Shown piece after piece: positions 1-8,377 of a DNA stretch of 64,000 nt; positions within the stretch are counted from its first letter, which is position 1, and the number at the start of each line of letters is the position of its first letter. The position numbers were made by a program, and so were the translations under genes. Origin of the DNA: Paradevosia shaoguanensis (GTDB lineage Bacteria > Pseudomonadota > Alphaproteobacteria > Rhizobiales > Devosiaceae); NCBI RefSeq assembly GCF_016801025.1, contig NZ_CP068983.1, positions 4,518,501 through 4,582,500 of the forward strand. The letters are read 5' to 3'. A model generated the notes under the pieces. The model worked only from the letters and a program-made list of their open reading frames with translations. It was not told where the DNA came from and did not search any database.

Positions 1-1
1 G

Positions 2-367
2 GCCTGTCTCGATTTCGATGCCATCGATCCGGATATCCGGGCCGGGTTGCGCGATGCCTCGGTGGAACTCGGGCTCGAGGCGTTTCGTGGCCAGCAGAGG
101 GCGATCATCAATCGCCCGGACTCGCGGGGCATGCTGCGCCTGGTCGACTGTCCGACGCTGGTGTTGGTGGGCGACCAGGACACGGTCACTCCGCCGGAGT
201 GCGCCCGGGAGATTCACGAAGCCATCGCGGGCTCGCGCTTCGTCGTCATCGAGAATTGCGGCCATTGCGCGCCACTCGAATATCCCGAGCTGGTCAACGC
301 ATTGCTGGAAGACTGGTGGTCACGCGGGTACCAGTCCGACTTGAGGTCGTCAGCCGCGGGAGCCTGA
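2..367 (+). CDS. Alpha/beta hydrolase, C-terminal part (5' end outside window)
   Basis: The frame is open from the first bases of the window, so only the last 121 residues are present. The segment LVLVGDQDTVTPPE matches the strand and acidic loop that precede the catalytic Asp region of alpha/beta hydrolases. The later ENCGHCAPLEYPE is the usual block around the catalytic His. The nucleophile elbow must lie upstream of the window. A TTG at 47 could act as an internal start, but the open frame and the fold both argue for a longer protein. The substrate cannot be told. It precedes a sugar isomerase-like gene by about 100 bases on the same strand. Confidence 0.75.
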   Translation, partial: ACLDFDAIDPDIRAGLRDASVELGLEAFRGQQRAIINRPDSRGMLRLVDCPTLVLVGDQDTVTPPECAREIHEAIAGSRFVVIENCGHCAPLEYPELVNALLEDWWSRGYQSDLRSSAAGA

Positions 368-472
368 TGGGCGCGATCCTTGTCGCCCGCACGCATTGGC
401 TCTTGTCGGCGCTGCGGTGCTCTCTATCATCGCCGTACCTTCGAAAAGAGAGTCTGCCCCTTGCCCCAGTCC

Positions 473-1282
473 ATGCCCCGTCCGATGGCTCACACAAGCC
501 TTAAATGGTCGATGATCGAGGAAGATCTTTCCATCGGCGACAAGTTCCGGCTCGTTGCCGATCTCGGGTTTGACGGCATCGAGCTCGATGCTCCCAACGA
601 TCTGCCGGTTGCGGAAGTTCTTGCGGCGCGGGATGCGACCGGGCTGGCTATTCCGGGTGTCGTCAACGCGGCGCACTGGAAGACGCCGCTGACCGATCCC
701 GACCCGGCCGTTCGCGAGGCGTGCGTGGCGACAACCATCGAGGCGTTGCGGCTGGCCAAGGCTTATGGGGCAGAGACGATGCTGCTGGTGCCGGGCGTCG
801 TCAACGACAAGACGAGTTATGCCGCCGCCTATGATCGGGCGGTCGAAGGCATCGATCGGCTGTTGCCGCATGCCGAGGAGATCGGCGTTTCGATTGCGCT
901 GGAAAACGTGTGGAACGACTTCCTGCTGAGCCCGCTGGAGGCTGCGCACCTTGTCGACGGTTTCGACAGCCCGCGCCTGGGTTGGTATTTCGATGTCGGC
1001 AACGTCATGCGCTATGGCCGTCCGAGCGACTGGATCGAGGCCCTGGGCTCGCGCATCATGCGCATCGACATCAAGGAATACAGCCTCAAGCGCATGAATG
1101 CCGAAGGCCCGTGGAAGGGCTTCGATGTCGCGCTCGGGGAAGGCGATATCGATTGGGCACAGGTCAATCGCAGCCTTGCCGCAATCGGCTACAATGGCTG
1201 GGTTTCGGTCGAGGTGCCGGGCGGCAATCGCCAGCACCTCGCCGATATCAAGGCGCGCCTCGACCGGATCGTCAGCCTCTGA
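473..1282 (+). CDS. TIM-barrel sugar phosphate isomerase/epimerase family protein
   Basis: This is a single-domain xylose-isomerase-like TIM barrel (AP endonuclease 2 superfamily) of about 269 residues. Characteristic strand ends are visible: GFDGIELDAP, the acidic IALENVW, FDVGNVMRYG and the late GWVSVEVPGG, which together normally supply the metal-binding Glu/Asp/His set. The start is uncertain: TTG 461, ATG 473 and ATG 485 are in frame, and an AGAGAG stretch near 446-452 would best serve TTG 461. Members isomerise or epimerise sugars, and some act as deglycosidases on 3-keto-glycosides. Its 3' end overlaps by 11 bases the convergent gene of the same superfamily. The context (GMC oxidase, Gfo/Idh/MocA dehydrogenase) points to sugar or glycoside breakdown; the exact reaction is unknown. 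Confidence 0.8.
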   Translation: MPRPMAHTSLKWSMIEEDLSIGDKFRLVADLGFDGIELDAPNDLPVAEVLAARDATGLAIPGVVNAAHWKTPLTDPDPAVREACVATTIEALRLAKAYGAETMLLVPGVVNDKTSYAAAYDRAVEGIDRLLPHAEEIGVSIALENVWNDFLLSPLEAAHLVDGFDSPRLGWYFDVGNVMRYGRPSDWIEALGSRIMRIDIKEYSLKRMNAEGPWKGFDVALGEGDIDWAQVNRSLAAIGYNGWVSVEVPGGNRQHLADIKARLDRIVSL

Positions 1283-2156
1283 CCTCGTCCAGCATGCGGC
1301 GGATATTATTGAGGCCAACCTCGCAGCCATAAAGGGTGGGCTCGTTGCCCTCGTATTCGAGCGACACGAATCCATCGTAGCCGGAGGCAACGACGCTCTC
1401 GATCAGGCCCTTGGTGTCGAGGTCGCCGAAGCCGAACACCGAGCCGCGGATGAACTGGCCGCCGGCAGTCTCGAGCCAGCCCGGGCCGGGCTCGGTGCGA
1501 CGCACATAGAAGTCCTTAAGGTGTACGAAGCTGGCAAAGGGCAGGCTACGGCGGGTGGCGACGTGCGGGTCCTCATCGACGCAGAGGAAATTGCCGACAT
1601 CGAGCGTGAAGCGGAAGTTCGGGTTGTTCACGGCGTGGATCAGGCGCAGGACGCGCTCGCTCGAATTCATGAAGAAGCCGTGGTCCTCGACGCTGGTGAC
1701 GACGCCGTGGGCGGCGCCGTATTCGGCCACTTCCCGGCTGGCATCCGCGATGACGGCGAATTCGCGCTCGAATTCTTCGGTGCTGGGGCGCAGGTGCCAG
1801 GGCACCACGTCATGCCGCAGGAAGCCCGCGCCGAAGCGCTGGCAAAGGTCGACATAGCGCTTCACGTTCTCGATCTGGGCGCGCCGCTCGCTGTCGGAGC
1901 CGAGAAAGTTGGCCGCCATGCAAAAGCCCGAGATGGGAATATTGGTACGCGCGGAAGCCGCTTCGAGCTGCCGCAGGGTCTCCTCTTCGGAGGCAAGGTC
2001 GTAGTTCGCCTCGGTGCCGCGCTTCGCAAAGGAGAAGGTGGCGATTTCGAGATGCTCCGCCCCGTTTTCGCGCAGCCAATCGAACATGCCGTCGACGGTC
2101 AGCTGGCCATCCACCAGCATCGGGCGGAAGCTATAGGAGGAAAGACCCAGTTTCAT
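1272..2156 (-). CDS. TIM-barrel sugar phosphate isomerase/epimerase family protein
   Basis: A second xylose-isomerase-like TIM-barrel protein, 294 residues, starts at ATG with MKLGLSSYSFRP. It carries the usual superfamily blocks: VTSVEDHGFF (metal Glu), FTLDVGNFLC (Asp), FVHLKDFYVR (His) and FVSLEYEGNE (Glu). It is not a close copy of the neighbouring barrel gene, so the two probably act on different intermediates or form a heteromer, as in two-subunit deglycosidases of the same fold (inference). It is transcribed away from the GMC oxidoreductase gene. The 128-base divergent region between them therefore probably regulates both sides. Confidence 0.85.
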   Translation of the reverse strand: MKLGLSSYSFRPMLVDGQLTVDGMFDWLRENGAEHLEIATFSFAKRGTEANYDLASEEETLRQLEAASARTNIPISGFCMAANFLGSDSERRAQIENVKRYVDLCQRFGAGFLRHDVVPWHLRPSTEEFEREFAVIADASREVAEYGAAHGVVTSVEDHGFFMNSSERVLRLIHAVNNPNFRFTLDVGNFLCVDEDPHVATRRSLPFASFVHLKDFYVRRTEPGPGWLETAGGQFIRGSVFGFGDLDTKGLIESVVASGYDGFVSLEYEGNEPTLYGCEVGLNNIRRMLDEVRG

Positions 2157-2261
2157 GGTGGAGCAGCTCCGATTGAGGGAAAGGGCGGGCCGAGATAGCC
2201 CGATGGAAATGATTTTGTGACGGATCGCACGAGCGACTTTACACGCCGAATTAAATCACTG

Positions 2262-2278
2262 ATACCAATTACATACCA
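2262..2278. promoter_or_regulatory. Phased ATACCA direct repeat in divergent promoter region
   Basis: Two ATACCA hexamers start at 2262 and 2273, 11 bases apart or about one helical turn. They lie just upstream of the GMC gene and within the region shared with the divergent TIM-barrel gene. The opposite strand reads TGGTAT twice, reminiscent of GntR-family half-sites. No regulator gene is present within the window beside it. This is a candidate operator by position and spacing only. Confidence 0.3.
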
Positions 2279-2284
2279 GCACAC

Positions 2285-3781
2285 ATGGATAGCCTCATGT
2301 CCGCAAAATCCACCGATGTCGTGATCATTGGCAGCGGCCCGACCGGTAGCGCCTATGCGCGGGTCATCCGCCGCGATTGGCCAGAAGCCCGCATAGTGAT
2401 GGTGGAGGCGGGACCACAGATTCTGCCGCAGGTCGGGGGGCATCTCGATAATGTCACCGACCTCAAGAAGCGCGCCGCGCTCGAGGTGCAGGCGCAGGGC
2501 GGGGATCGCACGCCACGCCTCTCGATCAGCAAGGAAGAGTGGGAGGCGCGCCGCGCCGGCGGATTCGATGCGTCGATGCTGCGCCGCTCCGGCCTTTTCA
2601 TCGCCAATGAGTCGGATCCGAGCGAAAGCCTCTTTGCCGGCTTCGCGGCGGCCAATGTCGGTGGCATGGGCACCAAGTGGTCGACCGGCACGCCGACGCC
2701 GTCGCAGGCGGAACGTGTTCCATTCATCCCGGCGGATGAATTGCAGGCAGCAATCGAGGTCGCCGAAGGGCTTCTCGGCACCAACAAGGACCCGAATGCG
2801 GGCGACGTGACGGCCATTGCCCTGCGCGAAAAGCTCGGCGAGGAATTCAACCCCGGCCGGGGCCCCGACCGGACGGTGCGGGCCATGCCCCTGGCGGCTA
2901 CGCCGGGGCCGGATTGCTTGCGCTATCACGGCACCGACGTCGTGCTGGGGCCGCTTGTCGATGAGGCGCCCGAGACCTTCGAGATTCTTGCCGAAACCAT
3001 CTGCCGTCGGGTCGTGCATGAAAATGGTCGCGCCACGGGAGTGGAGCTCGTTCGCGCGGGCGAAGAGGAGCCGTGGTTCCTGGCGGCGGGTACCGTCGTC
3101 GTCGCCTGCGACTCGCTTCACACGCCGCAACTGCTCTACGCGTCCGGCATTCGGCCGGCGGCGCTCGGCCGATACATCAACGATCACTACATCGTCTCGC
3201 AGATGGCCGAGATGCAGAGCGATCCGCCGATGCGGGCGATGAACTGGATTCCGGCGACCAACGATTTCCCGTTCTCGGTGACCATCCACGCGACGACCCT
3301 GAGTTCCATCGACAGGACGCCGGGCTTTACCGGCCAGCCGGTGGGCATGGGCGTGTTCTGCCCCTCTGACATCGATGCCGATAACCGGCTCGAGTTCGAT
3401 GACGAGCATCTGGACTGGCACGGCCTGCCCTCGATCTCGATCAAGTGGAAGCAGTCGGAGGGCGACAGGGCGCGGCTCGAAAGGGCAAAAGCCACCGCGA
3501 TCCGCATTGCCGAGATCATCGGTCGCCCTGCCCCGGGCTTTGCCACCATCGTGCTGCCGGTGGGCAGTTCCCTGCACTACCAGGGGACCGTGCGCATGGG
3601 CGAGAGCAATGACGGAACAAGCGTCTGCGACCGCAACAGCCGTGTCTGGGATTTCGAAAATCTCTACGTCGCCGGCAATGGCGTGATCCCGACGGTAACC
3701 GCCACCAATCCGACCCTCTACTCGGTCGCGCTGGCAAGTCTGGGCGCACGCCAGATCGCCCAGGCGCGCCGCACAATCTGA
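2285..3781 (+). CDS. GMC-family FAD oxidoreductase, pyranose-oxidase-like
   Basis: The 498-residue protein begins with a Rossmann FAD motif, VVIIGSGPTGSAYA. It ends with the two blocks typical of pyranose-2-oxidase-like GMC enzymes: SSLHYQGTVRMG and NLYVAGNGVIPT followed by ATNPTLYSVA. In this family a His and an Asn form the catalytic pair; here they would be His431 and Asn475, spaced as in pyranose oxidase (inference from motif position). There is no signal peptide, so it is probably cytoplasmic. ATG 2297 is an alternative start; neither has a convincing ribosome site. It is followed after 17 bases by a Gfo/Idh/MocA gene, forming an operon. Expected activity is oxidation of a sugar-ring hydroxyl, possibly at C-3 of a glycoside; the substrate is unproven. 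Confidence 0.85.
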   Translation: MDSLMSAKSTDVVIIGSGPTGSAYARVIRRDWPEARIVMVEAGPQILPQVGGHLDNVTDLKKRAALEVQAQGGDRTPRLSISKEEWEARRAGGFDASMLRRSGLFIANESDPSESLFAGFAAANVGGMGTKWSTGTPTPSQAERVPFIPADELQAAIEVAEGLLGTNKDPNAGDVTAIALREKLGEEFNPGRGPDRTVRAMPLAATPGPDCLRYHGTDVVLGPLVDEAPETFEILAETICRRVVHENGRATGVELVRAGEEEPWFLAAGTVVVACDSLHTPQLLYASGIRPAALGRYINDHYIVSQMAEMQSDPPMRAMNWIPATNDFPFSVTIHATTLSSIDRTPGFTGQPVGMGVFCPSDIDADNRLEFDDEHLDWHGLPSISIKWKQSEGDRARLERAKATAIRIAEIIGRPAPGFATIVLPVGSSLHYQGTVRMGESNDGTSVCDRNSRVWDFENLYVAGNGVIPTVTATNPTLYSVALASLGARQIAQARRTI

Positions 3782-3798
3782 CAGATCGAAAGACGAAC

Positions 3799-4857
3799 AT
3801 GACCGCCACAAAACTGAGGGTATTGGTCGTTGGCCTCGGCCAGATGGGCCGCAGCCATGCGCTGGCCTATCATGGGCATCCGGGCTTCGAAATCGTTGGG
3901 CTGGTCAACCGCTCGACGCCGAACCTGCCCGAGGCCCTGAGCCCCTACCCCGTTCGCAACGACTTTGCGGCGGCGCTGGCCGAATTCAAGCCGGACGTGG
4001 TTTCCATCGCGACGCACACCAACACCCATGCCGACTACGCCGTTGCGGCGATGGAAGCCGGCGCGCATGTCTTCGTCGAAAAGCCGCTGGCGGCTACGGT
4101 GGAAGACGCCCGTCGCGTGGTGGCCGCCGCGGAAGCCAATAACCGCAAGCTGGTGATCGGCTATATCCTGCGCCACCACCCCTCGTGGATGAAGCTCATC
4201 GAAGAGAGCCGCAATCTTGGCGGCCCCTATGTCTTCCGCATGAACCTCAACCAGCAATCGAGCGGCGCGGCCTGGGACATTCATCGCTCGATCATGCAGA
4301 CGACCTCGCCGATCGTCGATTGCGGCGTGCATTATGTCGATGTGATGTGCCAGATCACCGACGCCAGGCCGGTGGAGGTGCGCGGCATGGGCGTTACGCT
4401 CGCCAAGGGCCTGCCGGCGGGCATGTACAATTACGGCCACTTCCAGGTGCTGTTCGATGACGGCAGCGTCGGCTGGTACGAGGCCGGCTGGGGCCCGATG
4501 ATGTCGGAAACCGCCTTCTTCGTGAAGGACGTCATCTCGCCCAATGGCGCGGTCTCCATCGTCATGGAACAGGGCGCGGCCTCGGCCGACATCAATGCCC
4601 ATACCCAGACCTCGCGCATCCTCGTCCATCACGGTGCGCTCGGAGCGGACAACAAGCCGGCCCAGCCGGACACCTGGCTCGACATGCATGGCGAGCCCGA
4701 CCACCAGGGCCTGTGCGATCGCGAGCAGGATTTCGTCTATCGCGCCATCACCGAGGATTTCGACCTGCGCCGCCACATGAACGACGCCGTGATGTCGCTC
4801 CACATCTGCCTGGCGGCCGATGAAAGCGTGCGGACGGGTAACGCGGTGAAGCTCTAG
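3799..4857 (+). CDS. Gfo/Idh/MocA family NAD(P)-dependent oxidoreductase
   Basis: The 352-residue protein has an N-terminal Rossmann fold with the nucleotide loop VVGLGQMGRSHA. The conserved EKPLA follows, with the Lys that closes the cofactor site, and the C-terminal domain carries VDCGVHYVDVM, where His/Asp are the usual catalytic or substrate residues. The family oxidises or reduces sugars, inositols and their keto forms with NAD(P). It sits 17 bases after the GMC oxidase gene, so the two are very likely co-transcribed and act on the same sugar pathway. Which direction and substrate apply cannot be read from the sequence. Confidence 0.85.
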   Translation: MTATKLRVLVVGLGQMGRSHALAYHGHPGFEIVGLVNRSTPNLPEALSPYPVRNDFAAALAEFKPDVVSIATHTNTHADYAVAAMEAGAHVFVEKPLAATVEDARRVVAAAEANNRKLVIGYILRHHPSWMKLIEESRNLGGPYVFRMNLNQQSSGAAWDIHRSIMQTTSPIVDCGVHYVDVMCQITDARPVEVRGMGVTLAKGLPAGMYNYGHFQVLFDDGSVGWYEAGWGPMMSETAFFVKDVISPNGAVSIVMEQGAASADINAHTQTSRILVHHGALGADNKPAQPDTWLDMHGEPDHQGLCDREQDFVYRAITEDFDLRRHMNDAVMSLHICLAADESVRTGNAVKL

Positions 4858-5013
4858 TTGAGGCTCCACGGTAACACTTGAAACGGAGATGCCCTGGATT
4901 CCGTGCAAGACAAATAGGCCGAGCTTGCCAACCGAATCTTGCGGTACCAATCTCCCGTCAAAGACCGCGCCATGTACGCATTGGTTCGGCCAGGGAAACG
5001 GGGACGTCAAATC

Positions 5014-5712
5014 ATGATCAATGAGCGGATTGCCGATAGCGACAAGACGGACGCGCAGCCGGGATTTTTGAGCCGCAGGTCGTTCCTGGTCGGTTCGGCG
5101 GCCAGCATCGGCGCGCTGGGTCTTGCCGGTTGCACGTCGTTCGGCGGCGGCCCTTCCATGACCGTTGCCGAGGCGGAGAGGGTCTATGGGCCGGTGCCCC
5201 ATGAGCGCTTCCCGATCCCGGCCGTCAATGTCAGCAAGCTCAACCCGAAATATTTCCGCCGCACGGTGCGTTACGACACCAAGGAAGTTGCCGGCACGAT
5301 CATCGTCGATCCGCGCAATTACTACGTCTATCGCATCGAAGGCGACGGGAACGCGACGCGGTACGGCGCCAATGTCGGCCGCGACGGCTTCCGCTGGAGC
5401 GGCGATGCCTATGTCGGGCGCAAGGCCGAATGGCCGGTCTGGACGCCGCCGAAGGAAATGATCGCCCGCCAGCCGGAAGCGGCCAAGTATGCCGGCGGCA
5501 TGGCTCCTGGCCTCGACAATCCGCTCGGCGCGCGCACGCTCTATCTCTACCAGAACGGCGCCTATACACTCTATACGCTCTACAGCACGCGGATGCCCGA
5601 GACCATCGGCAAGGGCGTATCGAGCGGCTGCATCGGGCTGCTCACCCAGGACATGCTCGACCTCTATTCGCGGACGCCGGTCAACACGAAGGTCGTCGTG
5701 CTGAAGGCATAG
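5014..5712 (+). CDS. L,D-transpeptidase (YkuD)-fold lipoprotein with altered active site
   Basis: The start at ATG 5014 is chosen because a GGGGA stretch lies about 10 bases before it; in-frame ATGs further upstream are also open. The 232-residue product has a twin-arginine motif (SRRSFL), a hydrophobic stretch and a lipobox LAGC, so it is probably a Tat-exported lipoprotein. The YkuD domain covers roughly residues 75-230 and keeps the catalytic Cys (about Cys206) in VSSGCIGLL. Where family members have IHGT, this protein reads LYST (Tyr about 190 in place of the catalytic His), and the usual CIR is CIG. It may be a non-catalytic or functionally shifted paralogue. Normal members cross-link peptidoglycan 3-3 or attach outer-membrane proteins. 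Confidence 0.8.
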   Translation: MINERIADSDKTDAQPGFLSRRSFLVGSAASIGALGLAGCTSFGGGPSMTVAEAERVYGPVPHERFPIPAVNVSKLNPKYFRRTVRYDTKEVAGTIIVDPRNYYVYRIEGDGNATRYGANVGRDGFRWSGDAYVGRKAEWPVWTPPKEMIARQPEAAKYAGGMAPGLDNPLGARTLYLYQNGAYTLYTLYSTRMPETIGKGVSSGCIGLLTQDMLDLYSRTPVNTKVVVLKA

Positions 5713-5748
5713 GCAGCACCACGCGCCGTGCCGGCAAGTGACTACTGT

Positions 5749-6990
5749 TTAGCGCAATGCAGGTCTCAATCCGCTGCGCTGCTTCTGCAGGAAGCGACGT
5801 ACGGCCGGGTCGGCTTCGAGACCGATGGCTCTGGTGTATGCGGCATCCGCCGCGCTGATATCGCCAAGGCGAACGAGTAGTTCGGCGCGGGCGGCCCAAT
5901 AGGGTTGGTATTCGGCCAGGCGATTATCGGCTGTCGGAAGCGCGGCCAGGCCTGCGGCAGGTCCTTGTGTTTCGGCGACGGCGATGGCGCGGTTGATGAG
6001 GGCAACGGGTGAATTCGTGATGGCGCAGAGGCCGTCGTAGAGCTGCACGATCGCTGGCCAGTCGGTCAAGCCGCTGCGGCGGCCGTCGATATGGGCCGAT
6101 TGGATGGCGGCTTCGAGCTGGTAGCGGCCGAACCCACCGAGTTTGCTGGCGCGCAATAGCAGGGTTTCGGCTTCGGTGATCATAGGGTGACCCCAGAGCG
6201 CGATGTCCTGGTCGGCGAGAGGAACGAATTCGCCATGCTGGTCTCGCCGCGCGGCCTGGCGAGCGTGGGAATAGAGCATGAGGGCGAGAAGGCCGAGGGC
6301 TTCGGGTTCCTGCGGGAGAAGTTCGGCGATCAACCGGCCCAGCCAGATAGCCTCTCCGGCAAGATTGCGCAGGCTCGCATCGGCGCCGGCCGGGTCGTTC
6401 CAACCGCCGGCATAGGCGCCGTAGACGGCTTCAAGCACGGGCGAAAGGCGGTCGGGCAGCTCGGAGCGGTCGGGGACACGCAAGGGAATGCCGGCGGCCT
6501 TGATCTTGGCCTTGGCGCGGGACAGGCGGGCACCCATTGTTGCCGGTGCGACGAGGAAGGCCGAGCCGATTGCCTGGGCGTTGAAGCCGAGGATGGTCTG
6601 CAGGATCAGGGGCGACCGGATGCCGGGCTCGATGGCCGGATGGGCGCAGGCGAACATGAGGGCGAGGCGCTGGTCGGGAATGGGTCGGGTTTCGCTCGAC
6701 ATATCCTGCAACTCCTCGGCGATGAGCCGCAGATGGTCACTGGCAGCAGTCGTGACCTTGTCATGGCGGCTGGCGTCGATGCGCTTTCGACGGGCGATGG
6801 CCAGGAGCCAGGCTTCCGGATTGTCCGGCACGCCGTGGCGGGGCCAATCCGCCAATGCCGCAGCGAAGGCCTCAGAAAGGGCATCCTCCGCGCCGACCAC
6901 GTCGCGGGTGCGGGCCGCGAGAATGGCGACGAGTTTTCCGTAGCTGCGGCGGGCTACGGCTTCGGCGACGGCATCGGAGGTTTCCGGCAT
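5749..6990 (-). CDS. ECF sigma factor with C-terminal TPR-like extension (ECF42 type)
   Basis: The N-terminal part has sigma-70 region 2 (VVGAEDALSEAFAAAL, then NPEAWLLAIARRKRID) and region 4 (ILGFNAQAIGSAF... MGARLSRAKAKIK). A long alpha-helical extension of about 220 residues follows (DUF6596/TPR-like), as in the ECF42 group. This group lacks a classic anti-sigma factor and is encoded beside YCII/DGPF-domain proteins, which is the case here. ATG 6990 is used as start; a TTG at 7002 would overlap the stop of the YCII gene and is a serious alternative. At 413 residues the length is normal for the group. The target promoters are unknown. Confidence 0.88.
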   Translation of the reverse strand: MPETSDAVAEAVARRSYGKLVAILAARTRDVVGAEDALSEAFAAALADWPRHGVPDNPEAWLLAIARRKRIDASRHDKVTTAASDHLRLIAEELQDMSSETRPIPDQRLALMFACAHPAIEPGIRSPLILQTILGFNAQAIGSAFLVAPATMGARLSRAKAKIKAAGIPLRVPDRSELPDRLSPVLEAVYGAYAGGWNDPAGADASLRNLAGEAIWLGRLIAELLPQEPEALGLLALMLYSHARQAARRDQHGEFVPLADQDIALWGHPMITEAETLLLRASKLGGFGRYQLEAAIQSAHIDGRRSGLTDWPAIVQLYDGLCAITNSPVALINRAIAVAETQGPAAGLAALPTADNRLAEYQPYWAARAELLVRLGDISAADAAYTRAIGLEADPAVRRFLQKQRSGLRPALR

Positions 6991-6998
6991 ACGGCGGC

Positions 6999-7346
6999 TC
7001 AATAAACCATCAACGGCCGGATCTCGACAGCGTAGCGCTCCGCGCCGGGGCAGCGTACGGCCCAGGCGATGGCGGCATCGAGGTCTGGAACGTCGATGAC
7101 GAAATAGCCGCCGAGCTGCTCCTTGCTTTCCACATAGGGACCGTCCCAGAGCGCCGGGCGACCATCGGGTGCGCGCACGATGGTCGACGTCGTCGAGGGC
7201 TGGAGGCCGGCCGAGGTAACCAGCGCCCCCGCCTGCCGCAGCGCTTCGGCATAGGCTGCGTAAGCGGCGAAGCTCTCGGCTTTCCGCTCATCTGAGGCGG
7301 CGGTGTTTTCGGCTTCGTTCCAGTGGACCAGGAGCATGTATTGCAT
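6999..7346 (-). CDS. YCII-related (DGPF) domain protein
   Basis: This 115-residue single-domain protein starts MQYMLLVHWNEAE and has the conserved centre WDGPYVESKEQLGGYFVID, with DGPF-type residues and the conserved acidic positions of the YCII fold. Such proteins are standard partners of ECF42 sigma factors. Their role, as possible sensors or small enzymes, is not settled. The gene lies immediately upstream of the sigma factor on the same strand and is probably translated with it. Confidence 0.88.
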   Translation of the reverse strand: MQYMLLVHWNEAENTAASDERKAESFAAYAAYAEALRQAGALVTSAGLQPSTTSTIVRAPDGRPALWDGPYVESKEQLGGYFVIDVPDLDAAIAWAVRCPGAERYAVEIRPLMVY

Positions 7347-7358
7347 GGTTCGTTCCCA

Positions 7359-8348
7359 TCAGGGCGTGAGGCCCAGCTTACCCACACTGGTTCGGTTTTC
7401 CAGCGCCGCCAGAGCCGACGGGCCATCGGCGAGCGGATAGAGGGTGGGATTGCCGGGCGCGATGACGCCGGCCGCGATCAGCGCAAAAAGCTCGCCCATG
7501 ACTTCGCCGAACAAGGCGGGTGTGGCGCGGATGAGCATGCCCATGTTGAAACCGATGATGTGCACCTGGTGCCGGTAGACCAGGTCCCAATTGCTCAGGC
7601 TCGCGTTTCCGCCGGGCAGGCCGGACACGACCACCCTGCCCGTGATGCGCCTGGCCGATGCCAGGCTGGCCTCGAATGTCGCGCCGCCGGCGGTTTCGAG
7701 CACGAGGTCCACGCCGGTGCCGCCGGTGATGCGCGAGACTTCGGCGGCGATGTCGGCGTGGTGGGAATCGAGGACGTAGTCGGCGCCCAGCGCCTCTACG
7801 ACAGCGTGCTTGGAGGGCGAGGCGGTGGCGATGACGGTGGCGCCGTAGTGTTTGGCGATCCTGGTCGTTGCCTGGCCCGTTGCGCCGGCAGCGGCGTGGA
7901 TGAGCACGGTTTGGCCGGGTGCAATCCCGCCGAGCTTCAGGGTCGCGACGGCTGTCGGCAGGTTGACGACGAGCCCCAGCGCCTGGGCGTCGCTCCAGCC
8001 CGGCGGCAGAGGCAGCGCGGCTCTTGCCGGGAGGACCATGTATTCGGCGAAGGCGCCGTAGCCGACGCCGATGACGTGCGCACCGAGCTCGAACCCTTCG
8101 ACGCCCTCCCCCAATTGCACGATCTCGCCGGCGCCTTCGAAGCCAGCGATGTAAGGCGGCTGCGGACCGCCGAGGAAGGTGCCGTGCGCCTGGGAAAGAT
8201 CGGCGACATTGATACCTGCCGCGGTAACGCGGATCAGGATCTCGCCGGGACCTGGGGTGGGCACGCGCAGGTTGTCGACCAGGACCAGATCCTGCGGGCC
8301 GCGGAGGGATGTTTGCTGGAGGCCGCGCATGGCGGCGGGGATGGTCAT
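7359..8348 (-). CDS. Zinc-independent alcohol dehydrogenase / NADPH:quinone oxidoreductase family
   Basis: A 329-residue medium-chain dehydrogenase/reductase. The N-terminal GroES-like part contains VAGINVADLSQAHG and GFEGAGEIVQLGEGVEGF. The nucleotide-binding part contains VLIHAAAGATGQATTRIAKHYGA, the AAxGxxG-type motif of quinone oxidoreductases. The zinc-ligand cysteines and structural zinc loop of true alcohol dehydrogenases are absent. It is expected to reduce quinones or enones with NADPH. It follows the cupin gene and precedes the YCII/sigma pair on the same strand; the 13-base gap to the YCII gene allows co-transcription. Confidence 0.88.
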   Translation of the reverse strand: MTIPAAMRGLQQTSLRGPQDLVLVDNLRVPTPGPGEILIRVTAAGINVADLSQAHGTFLGGPQPPYIAGFEGAGEIVQLGEGVEGFELGAHVIGVGYGAFAEYMVLPARAALPLPPGWSDAQALGLVVNLPTAVATLKLGGIAPGQTVLIHAAAGATGQATTRIAKHYGATVIATASPSKHAVVEALGADYVLDSHHADIAAEVSRITGGTGVDLVLETAGGATFEASLASARRITGRVVVSGLPGGNASLSNWDLVYRHQVHIIGFNMGMLIRATPALFGEVMGELFALIAAGVIAPGNPTLYPLADGPSALAALENRTSVGKLGLTP

Positions 8349-8377
8349 GGGAAATCGCCTTGTTCCGGTACGGTCAC

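Noticed and set aside
2153-3811. Long minus-strand frame antisense to the GMC oxidoreductase
   Set aside because: The plus-strand gene has both ends of the GMC fold. The antisense product shows no motif.
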